Made by a program: the position numbers and the translations under genes | From: JANXSS01 sp040385645 | Lineage (GTDB): Bacteria > Pseudomonadota > Gammaproteobacteria > Burkholderiales > Burkholderiaceae_D | Direction of reading: 5' to 3' | Assembly (NCBI GenBank): GCA_040385645.1 | Contig: JAZKGZ010000015.1 | Span: forward strand, 124,001 to 188,000 | Length of the DNA: 64,000 bases | Part shown: piece by piece, positions 1 to 8,390 of the stretch | How positions within the stretch are numbered: position 1 is the first letter of the stretch | Layout: every line of letters starts with the position of its first letter | The notes under the pieces: generated by a model | What the model was told of the DNA's origin: nothing | Databases searched by the model: none | Seen by the model: only the letters and a program-made list of their open reading frames with translations

Positions 1-126
1 GAATTCCTGCAGACCGACGTCGTTCTCGTGGGTATTCTGCTCTATGCATTGCTTGGCAAGCTGGCAGACGTAATTTCTCGAGGTCTTGAGCAGTACTGGT
101 TGCGTTGGCATCCAGGTTATCAGTAG
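1..126 (+). CDS. ssuC: ABC transporter permease, SsuC-like, C-terminal end only
   Basis: Frame 1 is open from the window edge and ends at TAG 124-126, giving the last 41 residues of a protein that starts outside the window. The tail has a hydrophobic stretch (VVLVGILLYALLGKLAD) followed by an amphipathic end, LEQYWLRWHPGYQ. This is the typical C-terminus of aliphatic-sulfonate permeases: last membrane helix, then an Arg/Trp-rich tail. The SsuB-like ATPase follows 27 bases downstream, which supports an ssu operon. The inner-membrane protein would form the channel for sulfonate import. Product class is fairly certain from the tail and context; substrate is inferred. Confidence 0.75.
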   Translation, partial: EFLQTDVVLVGILLYALLGKLADVISRGLEQYWLRWHPGYQ

Positions 127-153
127 CGCACCTACCACTCGAAAGGCAACGAC

Positions 154-924
154 ATGCAGATCAACCCGATCGAACAGGCACGCCTCCAGGCGGCGCAATC
201 TGCCCAGCGTGGGACCGCCGTCCATGCACAAGCTCTGGACAAATCCTTTGGCGCTCGCCAGGTGTTGCGCGGTGTCGACCTAACGATCGAAGCGGGTGAG
301 TTCGTCGTCGTGATCGGCCACAGCGGTTGCGGAAAAAGTACGCTGCTTCGACTGCTTGCAGGTCTGGAGTCGCCGGACGCGGGAACGGTGCGTTTTGGTG
401 AAGGCGAGGTGTTTCCTGAAACCCGCGTGATGTTTCAGGATTCGCGCCTGTTGCCATGGAAGCGGGTCGAAGAAAACGTCGCCCTGGGGTTGCCCAGAGG
501 TCGCGATGTCGGTCCGGCGCTACGCCAGGTCGGCCTTGAGGACCGGGCGCGGGAATGGCCGGCGGTACTGTCCGGCGGTCAGCGGCAGCGGGTGGCTCTG
601 GCCCGTGCGCTGGTGCATGACCCGCAACTGCTGCTGCTCGACGAGCCGCTAGGCGCACTGGATGCATTGACCCGCATCGAGATGCAGCAAATGATTGAAA
701 ACCTTTGGCTCGCGCGTGGGTTCACGGCACTGCTGGTAACGCATGACGTGCAGGAAGCCGTAGCGCTGGCCGACCGGGTGGTGCTGATCGAAGACGGGTG
801 CATCACGCTCGACTGCAAAATCGATCTGCCGCGTCCGAGGGCACGCGGCAACCCGCGTTTTGCCGAACTAGAAGAGAAAATCCTGGCACGGGTGCTTCAG
901 CCCGTACCGGCTCACGCGGCCTAG
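154..924 (+). CDS. ssuB: Aliphatic sulfonate ABC transporter ATP-binding protein SsuB
   Basis: 256 residues, the usual SsuB length. Walker A GHSGCGKST lies at residues 55-63, the signature LSGGQ at 139-143, Walker B LLLLDEP at about 159-165 and the switch His in VTHD at 197. It powers import by the permease whose end lies just upstream, so it is the cytoplasmic ATPase of a sulfonate importer. The long N-terminal lead (about 25 residues before the first strand) is common in SsuB. Start ATG 154 follows the ssuC stop by 27 bases. The next gene, a TauD-like dioxygenase, begins 144 bases later, so a separate promoter there is possible. Family assignment is strong; exact sulfonate range is unknown. 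Confidence 0.88.
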   Translation: MQINPIEQARLQAAQSAQRGTAVHAQALDKSFGARQVLRGVDLTIEAGEFVVVIGHSGCGKSTLLRLLAGLESPDAGTVRFGEGEVFPETRVMFQDSRLLPWKRVEENVALGLPRGRDVGPALRQVGLEDRAREWPAVLSGGQRQRVALARALVHDPQLLLLDEPLGALDALTRIEMQQMIENLWLARGFTALLVTHDVQEAVALADRVVLIEDGCITLDCKIDLPRPRARGNPRFAELEEKILARVLQPVPAHAA

Positions 925-1068
925 TGTTGGTGCGCCTGCAAACGCTTATTTTCAACGCCTGCTTTGTACGAAAAATGTATAAGGATGCGCGATAAGCTTC
1001 GTTCCTGATACATCGCCGACGTCCTACACTGATTGCCTCCCCATTCACGCTGCACAAGGAAGCTATTC

Positions 1069-1950
1069 ATGTCTGCCGCCACCATCGAATCCCTTGCAAC
1101 ACGGCTGAAAATAAAACCTTTTGCCGCGCCGTTGGGTGCGGAAGTGATCGGCCTCGATCTTGCCGATGGGCCTGACGACGAAGAGTTCGCGCGCATTCAT
1201 CGTGCCCACCTCGATCATCACGTGCTGGTGTTCCGCGACCAACGCATTACGCCCGATCAGCAAGTGGCGTTCAGCCGCCGCTTCGGACCCCTGCAGATAC
1301 ATGTGTTACGCCAGTTCCAGCTTGCAACCACACCGGAAGTGCTGATCATTTCCAACGTCGTCGAAGAGGGCAAGCCGATCGGCCTGGGCGATGCCGGTCA
1401 TTTCTGGCATTCCGACCTGTCGTACAAGGATCGACCAAGTCTGGGCTCGATGCTACATGCGCAGGAACTTCCGGCCGAAGGCGGCGATACCTTGTTTGCC
1501 AACATGCATCTGGCATGGGAGACCTTGCCGATCGATCTCAAGAAAACGGTGTACGGCAGGAAAGCGGAGCATAGCTATCTGAGGCAGTACGCGGAACTGC
1601 AGCGACGCAGTCCATGGCGTCCCGACCTGACAGCCGCGCAGATCGCCGAGGTCGCGCCGGTGGTGCACCCTGTGGTGCGTATTCATCCTGAAACCGGGCG
1701 TCGGGCACTTTTCGTGAGCGAGCATTTCACCACGCGCATCCTAGGCCTGCCGGAAGATGAAAGCCGCGACATCCTTGACCGGCTTTACGCGCACAGTGTC
1801 CAGCCTGAACACCTCTATCGTCATCGCTGGCAGCCGCACGACCTGGTGTTCTGGGATAACCGCTCGCTGATGCATCTTGCCGCCGGCTGTCCCGCAGACC
1901 AGCGCCGTGTGATGTACCGGACCACGATCGAAGGCGGCGTACCGTTTTAA
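1069..1950 (+). CDS. tauD: TauD/TfdA-family alpha-ketoglutarate-dependent dioxygenase (taurine/sulfonate type)
   Basis: 293 residues from ATG 1069, which has AAGGA 8 bases upstream; a TTG 12 codons earlier lacks such a site. The Fe(II) facial triad is visible as HSD (His114, Asp116) and a distal His near residue 269 in FWDNRSLMHLA. The 2-oxoglutarate-binding Arg is near 284 in RVMYRTTI. Enzymes of this fold hydroxylate the carbon bearing the sulfonate (or sulfate ester), releasing sulfite (or sulfate) and an aldehyde, with succinate and CO2 from 2-oxoglutarate. Its position between two sulfonate-type ABC importers supports sulfur scavenging. AtsK-type alkylsulfatase or TfdA-type activity cannot be excluded from sequence alone. 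Confidence 0.85.
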   Translation: MSAATIESLATRLKIKPFAAPLGAEVIGLDLADGPDDEEFARIHRAHLDHHVLVFRDQRITPDQQVAFSRRFGPLQIHVLRQFQLATTPEVLIISNVVEEGKPIGLGDAGHFWHSDLSYKDRPSLGSMLHAQELPAEGGDTLFANMHLAWETLPIDLKKTVYGRKAEHSYLRQYAELQRRSPWRPDLTAAQIAEVAPVVHPVVRIHPETGRRALFVSEHFTTRILGLPEDESRDILDRLYAHSVQPEHLYRHRWQPHDLVFWDNRSLMHLAAGCPADQRRVMYRTTIEGGVPF

Positions 1951-1989
1951 ACGCCCTCGACAACATTCATTTCTCTACAAGGTAGATCC

Positions 1990-3051
1990 ATGCCGTTTCC
2001 GACATCACCCTTTCTGACTGAAACGCTGCGTCATTCCAAGCGTCGTATTGTTTTCAAGGCAGCTTGGCTAGCCTGCTTAGCAAGTGCCAGCTTGGTCGTC
2101 GCAGCACCGGCCGCTGCAGAAGGGCGTATCCGTATTGCTGAACAGTTCGGGGTGGTCTATTTACTGCTGAATGTCGCTCAGGAACAGAAGCTGGTGGAAA
2201 AACAGGGCCGGAAAGACGGGCTCGACATTCAGGTGGAGTGGGCAAAACTATCCGGCGGAGCGGCGGTCAACGACGCTTTACTTTCCGGGTCGATCGATGT
2301 CGCGGGTGCCGGCGTCGGTCCGCTGTTGACGATATGGGACCGCACACGTGGCAAGCAAAATGTAAAGGGCGTGGCATCGCTGGGCAATTATCCCTATTAT
2401 CTTGTGAGCAATAATCCTAACGTAAAAACCATTGCCGACTTCACCGACAAGGATCGTATCGCCCTGCCCGCCGTCACCGTTTCGGTACAGGCCCGTATTT
2501 TGCAAATGGCTGCGGCGAAACAGTTCGGCTTGAAGGAATTTAACCGTTTCGAAAAACTTACGCAAGCCGTTCCGCATCCCGATGCTGCTGCAGCGATCAT
2601 CGCGGGTGGGACCGAGATTAATGCCCATTTTGGTAATCCGCCGTTCCAGGATCAGGAGCTCGCACAAAACAAGAATGCCCACGTCGTATTGAATTCTTAC
2701 GAAGTGCAGGGTGGCCCCAGTTCGGCCACGGTACTGTACGCGACCGAAAAATTCCGCAGCGAAAATCCCAAAACCTATCGTGCCTTCACCGCCGCACTGG
2801 CCGAAGCCGCGCAATTCGTCAAGGCCAACCCCGATGCGGCAGCCGATATCTACTTGAAGATCAACAAGAGCAATCTGGATCGGGCGCTGCTGCTGTCAAT
2901 CATCAAGAGCCCACAGGTGGAATTCAAGGTGGCACCGCAAAATACGCTCGGTCTCGCGCAATTCCTGCATGACGTCGGTGCGATAAAGACTAGGCCGGGT
3001 AGTTGGAAGGATTATTTCTTCGACGATGCCGTGACTGCGGGAGGCAGTTGA
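1990..3051 (+). CDS. Sulfonate/taurine-type ABC transporter substrate-binding protein
   Basis: 353 residues. An Arg/Lys-rich N-terminus is followed by a hydrophobic core and APAAAEG, a standard signal peptide cut near residue 43, so the mature protein is periplasmic. The remainder matches the SsuA/TauA/NrtA (NMT1-like) fold, including the segment GGAAVNDALLSGSIDVAGAG typical of this group. Start ATG 1990 has AAGGTAG a few bases upstream. It follows the dioxygenase by 39 bases, and its stop overlaps the next gene's start by one base (TGATG), so it belongs to one operon with the ATPase and permease downstream. It should deliver a sulfonate, perhaps taurine, to that importer. Confidence 0.82.
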   Translation: MPFPTSPFLTETLRHSKRRIVFKAAWLACLASASLVVAAPAAAEGRIRIAEQFGVVYLLLNVAQEQKLVEKQGRKDGLDIQVEWAKLSGGAAVNDALLSGSIDVAGAGVGPLLTIWDRTRGKQNVKGVASLGNYPYYLVSNNPNVKTIADFTDKDRIALPAVTVSVQARILQMAAAKQFGLKEFNRFEKLTQAVPHPDAAAAIIAGGTEINAHFGNPPFQDQELAQNKNAHVVLNSYEVQGGPSSATVLYATEKFRSENPKTYRAFTAALAEAAQFVKANPDAAADIYLKINKSNLDRALLLSIIKSPQVEFKVAPQNTLGLAQFLHDVGAIKTRPGSWKDYFFDDAVTAGGS

Positions 3052-3911
3052 TGCGTTCTAATACGCCGCAATCGCTGCAGGTGGTGGCCCAGGCAGGGTC
3101 ACCCCAGCCTCTGCTGCGGATGGAAAACGTATCGCTGGAATATTGCAGCGCCGAGCGTAACGTGCGTGCCACGCACAGGGTCAGTTTCAATGTGCATCGG
3201 GGCGACCGTTTCGTGCTGCTCGGGCCGTCGGGTTGTGGTAAATCGTCGCTGCTGAAAGCTGCCGCAGGGTTCATTAAGCCGGTCGAAGGTGAAATCACGC
3301 TCAAGAGCTTGCCGATTCGCGGTCCCGGGCCGGATCGGGTGGTGGTGTTTCAGGAATTCGACCAGCTGCCACCTTGGAAAACCGTTAAGCAGAATGTGAT
3401 GTTTCCTTTGGTCGCCAGTAGACGTCTTGCATGGGCCGAATCCGCAGATCGGGCAATGCATTGGTTGGAGAAAGTCGGCCTGCAGGATTTCAAAGATACG
3501 TTTCCGCATACGCTGTCCGGCGGCATGAAGCAACGCGTGGCCATCGCCCGGGCGCTGGCAATGCAGCCCGAAGTGTTGTTGATGGACGAACCCTTTGCGG
3601 CACTCGATGCATTGACCCGGCGAAAAATGCAGGAAGAGTTGCAATCGCTTTGGGAAGAGCTGCGCTTTACGCTGCTGTTCGTCACCCATTCCATTGAGGA
3701 AGCCCTGGTGGTCGGTAACCGCATCCTGCTGTTGTCGCCCCATCCCGGCCAAGTGCGGGCGGAATTGAACAGCCGGCAGTTCGGCCTGCATAGTGCCGGC
3801 AGCGATGAATTTCAACGCGCCACGCAACGAATCCATGGCATGCTGTTCGATCAGCCGGCGGGTGTGCCGGAGCAGGCAGCGCCCGAGGCGTGCAGGCGTG
3901 CCGCATCGTGA
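3051..3911 (+). CDS. ABC transporter ATP-binding protein, SsuB/TauB type
   Basis: 286 residues from ATG 3051, which overlaps the preceding TGA by one base (translational coupling); an in-frame ATG 16 codons earlier lies inside the upstream gene. Walker A GPSGCGKSS at 58-66, signature LSGGM at 155-159, Walker B LLMDEP at 176-181, switch His about 213. It is the second sulfonate-type ATPase in the first 4 kb and is clearly divergent from the one at 154-924, so the locus encodes two importers, not a duplication of one gene. The C-terminal 50 residues past the core are variable and rich in Ala and Arg. Confidence 0.85.
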   Translation: MRSNTPQSLQVVAQAGSPQPLLRMENVSLEYCSAERNVRATHRVSFNVHRGDRFVLLGPSGCGKSSLLKAAAGFIKPVEGEITLKSLPIRGPGPDRVVVFQEFDQLPPWKTVKQNVMFPLVASRRLAWAESADRAMHWLEKVGLQDFKDTFPHTLSGGMKQRVAIARALAMQPEVLLMDEPFAALDALTRRKMQEELQSLWEELRFTLLFVTHSIEEALVVGNRILLLSPHPGQVRAELNSRQFGLHSAGSDEFQRATQRIHGMLFDQPAGVPEQAAPEACRRAAS

Positions 3912-3921
3912 GGGCGACGAC

Positions 3922-4797
3922 ATGAGCACCGCACTGTTGGAGCCGCCGCAGCGCAGCGAATATGAACGGCTGGTCGAGCCGGCAGGAAGCATTGTCGTGG
4001 AGCGCCCGTTGGCTGGCTGGGAACGGCTGTGGCAGCACGGTTGGATCAGAAAGGGGTTGCTGCTGGCAGGGCTTGCCGTAGCGTGGGAGATGGCAGCCCG
4101 CTGGCAAAACAACGATTTGCTGTTGCCGACCTTTTTGCAGACGATGCAGGCACTGGCGCTAGGTATCGCCAGCGGTGAATTGCCGGGCAATGTCGCCACG
4201 TCGATGAACATACTGCTACAAGGGTATGCCGCAGGCGTTGCGCTGGCATTCGTACTGACATCGCTAGCCGTATCGACCAGAATTGGGCGCGATCTTCTGG
4301 AAACGCTGACCTCGATGTTCAACCCGCTGCCGGCAATCGCCTTATTGCCGCTGGCCCTGCTCTGGTTCGGCCTGGGTCGCGGTAGCCTGATCTTCGTGAT
4401 TGTCCATTCCGTTCTCTGGCCGCTGGCGCTCAATACCTATGCCGGCTTTCGCGGCGTGCCTGAAACCCTGCGCATGGCCGGCCGCAACTATGGGCTGCAC
4501 GGCCTGCAACTGGTGCTGCAAATATTAATACCGGCAGCGCTGCCAGCAATCGTATCCGGGTTGAAGATCGGCTGGGCATTCGCCTGGCGCACGTTGATTG
4601 CCGCAGAGCTGGTGTTCGGTGCCACGTCCGGCAAGGGCGGTTTGGGCTGGTATATTTTTCAGAATCGCAACGAGCTTTATACCGACAAGGTTTTTGCCGG
4701 CTTGGCGTTGGTCATCCTGATCGGTTTGCTGGTGGAGAACGTCGTGTTCCGCACGCTGGAACGTGTGACGGTTCAGCGCTGGGGCATGCAACGCTAG
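3922..4797 (+). CDS. ABC transporter permease, SsuC/TauC type
   Basis: 291 residues from ATG 3922, preceded by GAGGGCGACGAC; a longer reading would run into the upstream ATPase. About six hydrophobic helices are visible. The cytoplasmic EAA-type loop, which docks on the ATPase, is recognisable around ETLRMAGRNYGLHGLQ and the following ILIPAALPAIVSGLKIG. It is the BPD_transp_1 inner-membrane subunit pairing with the ATPase that ends 10 bases upstream and the binding protein before it. The gene closes the sulfur operon: its stop overlaps the end of the convergent miaA by 4 bases. Substrate (taurine or another sulfonate) is inferred from context. Confidence 0.85.
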   Translation: MSTALLEPPQRSEYERLVEPAGSIVVERPLAGWERLWQHGWIRKGLLLAGLAVAWEMAARWQNNDLLLPTFLQTMQALALGIASGELPGNVATSMNILLQGYAAGVALAFVLTSLAVSTRIGRDLLETLTSMFNPLPAIALLPLALLWFGLGRGSLIFVIVHSVLWPLALNTYAGFRGVPETLRMAGRNYGLHGLQLVLQILIPAALPAIVSGLKIGWAFAWRTLIAAELVFGATSGKGGLGWYIFQNRNELYTDKVFAGLALVILIGLLVENVVFRTLERVTVQRWGMQR

Positions 4798-5792
4798 GAA
4801 CTGGGCAGCGTGTGTCGCCGAGCCTTGATTTCCTGCAGGATCTGTTCTGCGGGATTCACATCCAAACAGTCGACGACCATGCGCTGCGGCATCGAACGCA
4901 GCCAGGTAAGTTGCCGTTTTGCGAGTTGGCGGGTCGCAGCGATGCCCGTCTCGCGCAGAGTGGCCAGGTCGTATTCGCCATCCAGATACGACCATGCCTG
5001 CCGGTAACCGACACAACGCATCGACGGCAGATTCGGATGCAGGTCGCCACGGCGACGTAGTTCGGCCACTTCGGCCAACAGCCCACCCCCTGGCCCATCA
5101 GCAAGCATCTGATCGAAGCGGCTAGCGATGCGCTCATGCAGCGCATACCGCACCGAGGGCTCCAATGCTATGGCAAGCACCCGGAAAGGTAATGCCGGCT
5201 TCCGCTGCAACGCCATGAATGCCGACATCGGCCGGTTCGTGATGGCGAAAATTTCCAGCGCCCGTTGAATTCTCTGGCGGTCGTTGACCGGCAAACGCGC
5301 CGCCGTGATCGGATCGATCTCAGTGAGGCGGGCATGCATCGCCGGCATGCCAAAGCGGTCGATTTCCAGGTCCAGCGCCTGGCGAATTGCTGGGTGGGCT
5401 GGGGGCAGCGCGTCCAGCCCGTCCTGCAAAGCTTTGAAATACAGCATGGTGCCCCCTACCAGTAGCGGCAGGTTGCCACGTGCCTGTATCTGCGCCACTA
5501 GCGTCAACGCATCCTCACGGAACTGCATGACGGAATAGGCCTGGGTAGGCTCCATGATATCGATCAGATGGTGGGCAACTGTCGATCGCTCGGCCTTCGT
5601 CGGCTTGGCGGTACCGATATCCATGCTGCGATATACAAGCGCCGAATCCATGGAAATGATTTCGCAAGAAAATTCGCGCGCAATCGCCAGTGCGGCAGAA
5701 GTCTTGCCTGCTGCAGTCGGCCCCATGATTGCCACGACCAGGGGTTTGCCGGCTTCTTCACTGTCTGCCGCGCCGGTGCAATCAATGCTCAC
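4794..5792 (-). CDS. miaA: tRNA dimethylallyltransferase MiaA
   Basis: 332 residues when started at GTG 5792, which lies 5 bases beyond the mutL stop. The reading frame stays open for 27 more codons into mutL, but those lack conservation. The P-loop GPTAAGKTS, the SMDSALVYRSMDIGTAKPT stretch and LLVGGTMLYFKAL are diagnostic. MiaA transfers a dimethylallyl group to N6 of A37 in tRNAs that read codons starting with U, which stabilises codon pairing. Gene order mutL-miaA is common in proteobacteria and indicates co-transcription. The start has no strong ribosome-binding site, consistent with coupling to mutL. Confidence 0.93.
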   Translation of the reverse strand: MSIDCTGAADSEEAGKPLVVAIMGPTAAGKTSAALAIAREFSCEIISMDSALVYRSMDIGTAKPTKAERSTVAHHLIDIMEPTQAYSVMQFREDALTLVAQIQARGNLPLLVGGTMLYFKALQDGLDALPPAHPAIRQALDLEIDRFGMPAMHARLTEIDPITAARLPVNDRQRIQRALEIFAITNRPMSAFMALQRKPALPFRVLAIALEPSVRYALHERIASRFDQMLADGPGGGLLAEVAELRRRGDLHPNLPSMRCVGYRQAWSYLDGEYDLATLRETGIAATRQLAKRQLTWLRSMPQRMVVDCLDVNPAEQILQEIKARRHTLPSS

Positions 5793-5797
5793 CGCAG

Positions 5798-7624
5798 CTA
5801 TTGCCCGCGCAGGAACAACCGGTCCAGATCGGCATGCCCGAGCTGTACCCAGGTCGGCCTGCCATGATTGCACTGGTCGGAGCGTTGCGTAACTTCCATC
5901 TGCCGCAATAGGGCATTCATCTCAGGCACGGTCAAGGCGCGGTTGGCTCGTACGGCAGTGTGGCAGGCCAGCGTACCGAGTAACTCGTTGCGCCGTTCCG
6001 TCAGCACTCGCGCGCCGCCGAATTCGCGCACCTCGCGAAAAACATCACGAGCCAGCTTTTCAATGTCTGCGTTTTTCAACAATGCCGGTACCGCGCGCAC
6101 GGCCAGCGTCACTGGAGAGATAACCGCGATATCAAAGCCAAGTTTGCTCAAGGTCTCACCATGTTCTTCGGCGATGCCGACATCGACGCCGTCCGCACGA
6201 AACGTGAGCGGAATCAGTAATGCTTGTACCGGCATCTCATCTTCTTGCATCGCATCCTTCAATTGTTCATAAAGGATGCGTTCGTGGGCAGCATGCGTAT
6301 CCACCATCACCAAGCCGAGCGCGTTCTGCGCCAGGATGAAGATGCCGTGCAATTGCGCTAAGGCGAAGCCAAGGGGAAATTCGCCGTCGGGTACTGCGTT
6401 GGAGACTATGCCGGCCGGCTTCGGTAGGGCAGTCTGAAACAAGGCACCGTAATCGGCCAGCGTTTGCGCTACGCCGGCAGGCGAAGCAAGGAGTTCTTGC
6501 GGAAATCCGGTGCCGTATCTGGGCGTGCCTTGCTGACGTTCGCCGATCCATGGCAGAGTCGCCGATGGCGCTGCCTGTGGTGCCGGCGTACTGCCGAAGG
6601 CCGTGGCACTGGTCTGTGCCATTGCCCGGCTCAACGCATGAAACACGAACTGGTGAATAGCCCGGCTATCCCGAAAACGCACCTCGATCTTGGAAGGATG
6701 AACATTGACATCGACCTGCGTTGGGTCGATTTCCAGTGCCAAGAGATAGCTTGGGTACCGGTCCCCGTGTAAAACATCTTGATACGCAGCGCGGGCTGCA
6801 TGGGTCAACAGCCGGTCGCGTACGAAGCGGCCATTGACAAAGAAATATTGCGCATCGCCGCGGGTTCTGGAAGCTGTGGGTAGACCGGCGAAACCATGCA
6901 ACCGCAGGCTACCTGCCGATTCGTCCAGTGGCAGCCGTGCATCGGCGAAATCTGCGCCGAGAATATGTGCGCTGCGGCGGGCGATGTCTGTCGCCTGCCA
7001 CTGATCGATCGTTTTACCGTTGTGCGTGAGAACGAACGACACATCCGGGCGCGACAAAGCCGTCCGGCGCACGACTTCGGCGCAGTGACCGAATTCGGTT
7101 TGTTCGGATTTCAAAAACTTACGCCGCGCCGGGGTATTGAAATATAAATCCTGTACATCGACAGTCGTACCCGGTACGCCGGAAGCAGGCGTAATTACGA
7201 TATCTTGATCGCCGTTACCGGTAATTGCCCACGCATGTGGTGCGTCGACAGTGCGCGTACTGAGCGTCAAATAAGCGACCGAGGCAATCGAAGCGAGCGC
7301 CTCACCGCGAAAGCCGAGGGTCGTGACGTTCTCCAAATCGGAAAGCGACGCGATTTTCGAGGTGGCATGCCGAGCGACCGCCAACACCATTTGCTCCGGT
7401 GCGATGCCGCAACCATCGTCGGTGACGGCTACGCGCTTGATGCCACCTTGTTCCAGTCGGACGGTAATATTGGCGGCGCCGGCATCCAGCGCATTTTCCA
7501 ATAACTCTTTCACCACTGCCGACGGCCGCTCCACAACCTCCCCAGCGGCAATCTGCGAGATCAGCTGCTCGGGCAACGCCTGGATGAGGCGCGTTTGTTT
7601 TTGCCCTATTGTCAAATTGTTCAT
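5798..7624 (-). CDS. mutL: DNA mismatch repair protein MutL
   Basis: 608 residues. The N-terminal GHKL ATPase motifs are intact: KELLENALDAG, DDGCGI and GFRGEALASI within the first 120 residues. In the C-terminal part the stretch DTHAAHERILYE, near residue 430, fits the DxHA-x2-E-x4-E metal-binding motif of MutL proteins that have a latent nicking endonuclease, which E. coli MutL lacks. CNHGRPTWVQL near the end is also conserved. MutL couples MutS mismatch recognition to strand excision. The gene begins at ATG 7624, 6 bases after a TATAAT hexamer, so the message may be leaderless. miaA follows. Confidence 0.96.
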   Translation of the reverse strand: MNNLTIGQKQTRLIQALPEQLISQIAAGEVVERPSAVVKELLENALDAGAANITVRLEQGGIKRVAVTDDGCGIAPEQMVLAVARHATSKIASLSDLENVTTLGFRGEALASIASVAYLTLSTRTVDAPHAWAITGNGDQDIVITPASGVPGTTVDVQDLYFNTPARRKFLKSEQTEFGHCAEVVRRTALSRPDVSFVLTHNGKTIDQWQATDIARRSAHILGADFADARLPLDESAGSLRLHGFAGLPTASRTRGDAQYFFVNGRFVRDRLLTHAARAAYQDVLHGDRYPSYLLALEIDPTQVDVNVHPSKIEVRFRDSRAIHQFVFHALSRAMAQTSATAFGSTPAPQAAPSATLPWIGERQQGTPRYGTGFPQELLASPAGVAQTLADYGALFQTALPKPAGIVSNAVPDGEFPLGFALAQLHGIFILAQNALGLVMVDTHAAHERILYEQLKDAMQEDEMPVQALLIPLTFRADGVDVGIAEEHGETLSKLGFDIAVISPVTLAVRAVPALLKNADIEKLARDVFREVREFGGARVLTERRNELLGTLACHTAVRANRALTVPEMNALLRQMEVTQRSDQCNHGRPTWVQLGHADLDRLFLRGQ

Positions 7625-7630
7625 GCGCTG

Positions 7631-7636
7631 ATTATA
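7631..7636 (-). promoter_or_regulatory. Putative -10 box directly before mutL
   Basis: TATAAT on the minus strand, separated by 6 bases from the mutL ATG (7624-7622). Transcription would start at or next to the A of the start codon, and no Shine-Dalgarno sequence is present. No convincing -35 hexamer is seen 16-18 bases upstream. Confidence 0.4.
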
Positions 7637-7681
7637 CCGTCGGTGGGGTAGTGTATTATTTTGCCGCTACTAGGGAGAACT

Positions 7682-8344
7682 ATGGATATCATGCAGTTTC
7701 TAGACATGATCCTGCATGTCGATAAAAGCCTCGGAATACTGATTGCCAACTACGGCACACTCGTTTATGTGGTGCTGTTTGCGATCGTTTTTGCTGAAAC
7801 CGGCCTGGTCATCTTTCCCTTTTTGCCGGGCGACACGCTGCTCTTCATCGGCGGCGCATTTTGCGCAACCGGTGCCATGTCCTTGCCGTTGCTGATGGTG
7901 TTGCTAATCGTTGCCGCCGTTACTGGCAATACCGTGAATTACTGGATCGGCCATTACACCGGCGAAAAGGTTTTCACAGGAAATTATCGTTGGCTTGACC
8001 AGAAGGCGTTGCGCAAAACCCATGCGTTTTACGAGCACCACGGCGGCAAAACGATCATTCTTTCCCGCTTCCTGCCGATCGTGCGTACGTTCGCGCCGTT
8101 TATTGCCGGTGTCTCCAGGATGTCGTTTGCCGGTTTTCAGTTTTACAACGTCACTGGCGCGCTAATCTGGGTCGGTTCACTAGTGACGGCTGGTTATTTC
8201 TTCGGCAACATCCCGATCTTCCGCGACCATCTCAATACGATTGTCTTGATCGGCGTAGGTGCAGCGGCAATACCGATCTTGCTCGGCGTGTTGTGGAAGG
8301 GTGGCCGTCACCTTGCCAATCGCCGCGCACGTCGCGCGCAATAG
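7682..8344 (+). CDS. DedA-family (SNARE-associated/VTT domain) inner-membrane protein
   Basis: 220 residues from ATG 7682, with AGGGAGAAC just upstream; an in-frame start 7 codons earlier has no such site. The family signatures FLPGDTLLF (about 50-58) and GGKTIILSRFLPIVRTFAPF (about 120-139, with its conserved Arg residues) are present along with several membrane helices. DedA proteins are undecaprenyl-phosphate or phospholipid flippase-type transporters linked to membrane homeostasis and proton-motive-force maintenance; the exact substrate of this member is unknown. It is divergent from mutL (57 bases between starts) and convergent with amiC. Confidence 0.88.
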   Translation: MDIMQFLDMILHVDKSLGILIANYGTLVYVVLFAIVFAETGLVIFPFLPGDTLLFIGGAFCATGAMSLPLLMVLLIVAAVTGNTVNYWIGHYTGEKVFTGNYRWLDQKALRKTHAFYEHHGGKTIILSRFLPIVRTFAPFIAGVSRMSFAGFQFYNVTGALIWVGSLVTAGYFFGNIPIFRDHLNTIVLIGVGAAAIPILLGVLWKGGRHLANRRARRAQ

Positions 8345-8390
8345 GGCGTAATCGAGGCATTTTAGCGCGTGCCAATTGCCGGTTCGCCGT

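Noticed and set aside
3099..4433. 444-codon open frame on the minus strand opposite the second ATPase and permease genes
   Set aside because: It lies antisense to two strongly conserved genes, has no recognisable family, and its composition is what GC-rich antisense frames produce.
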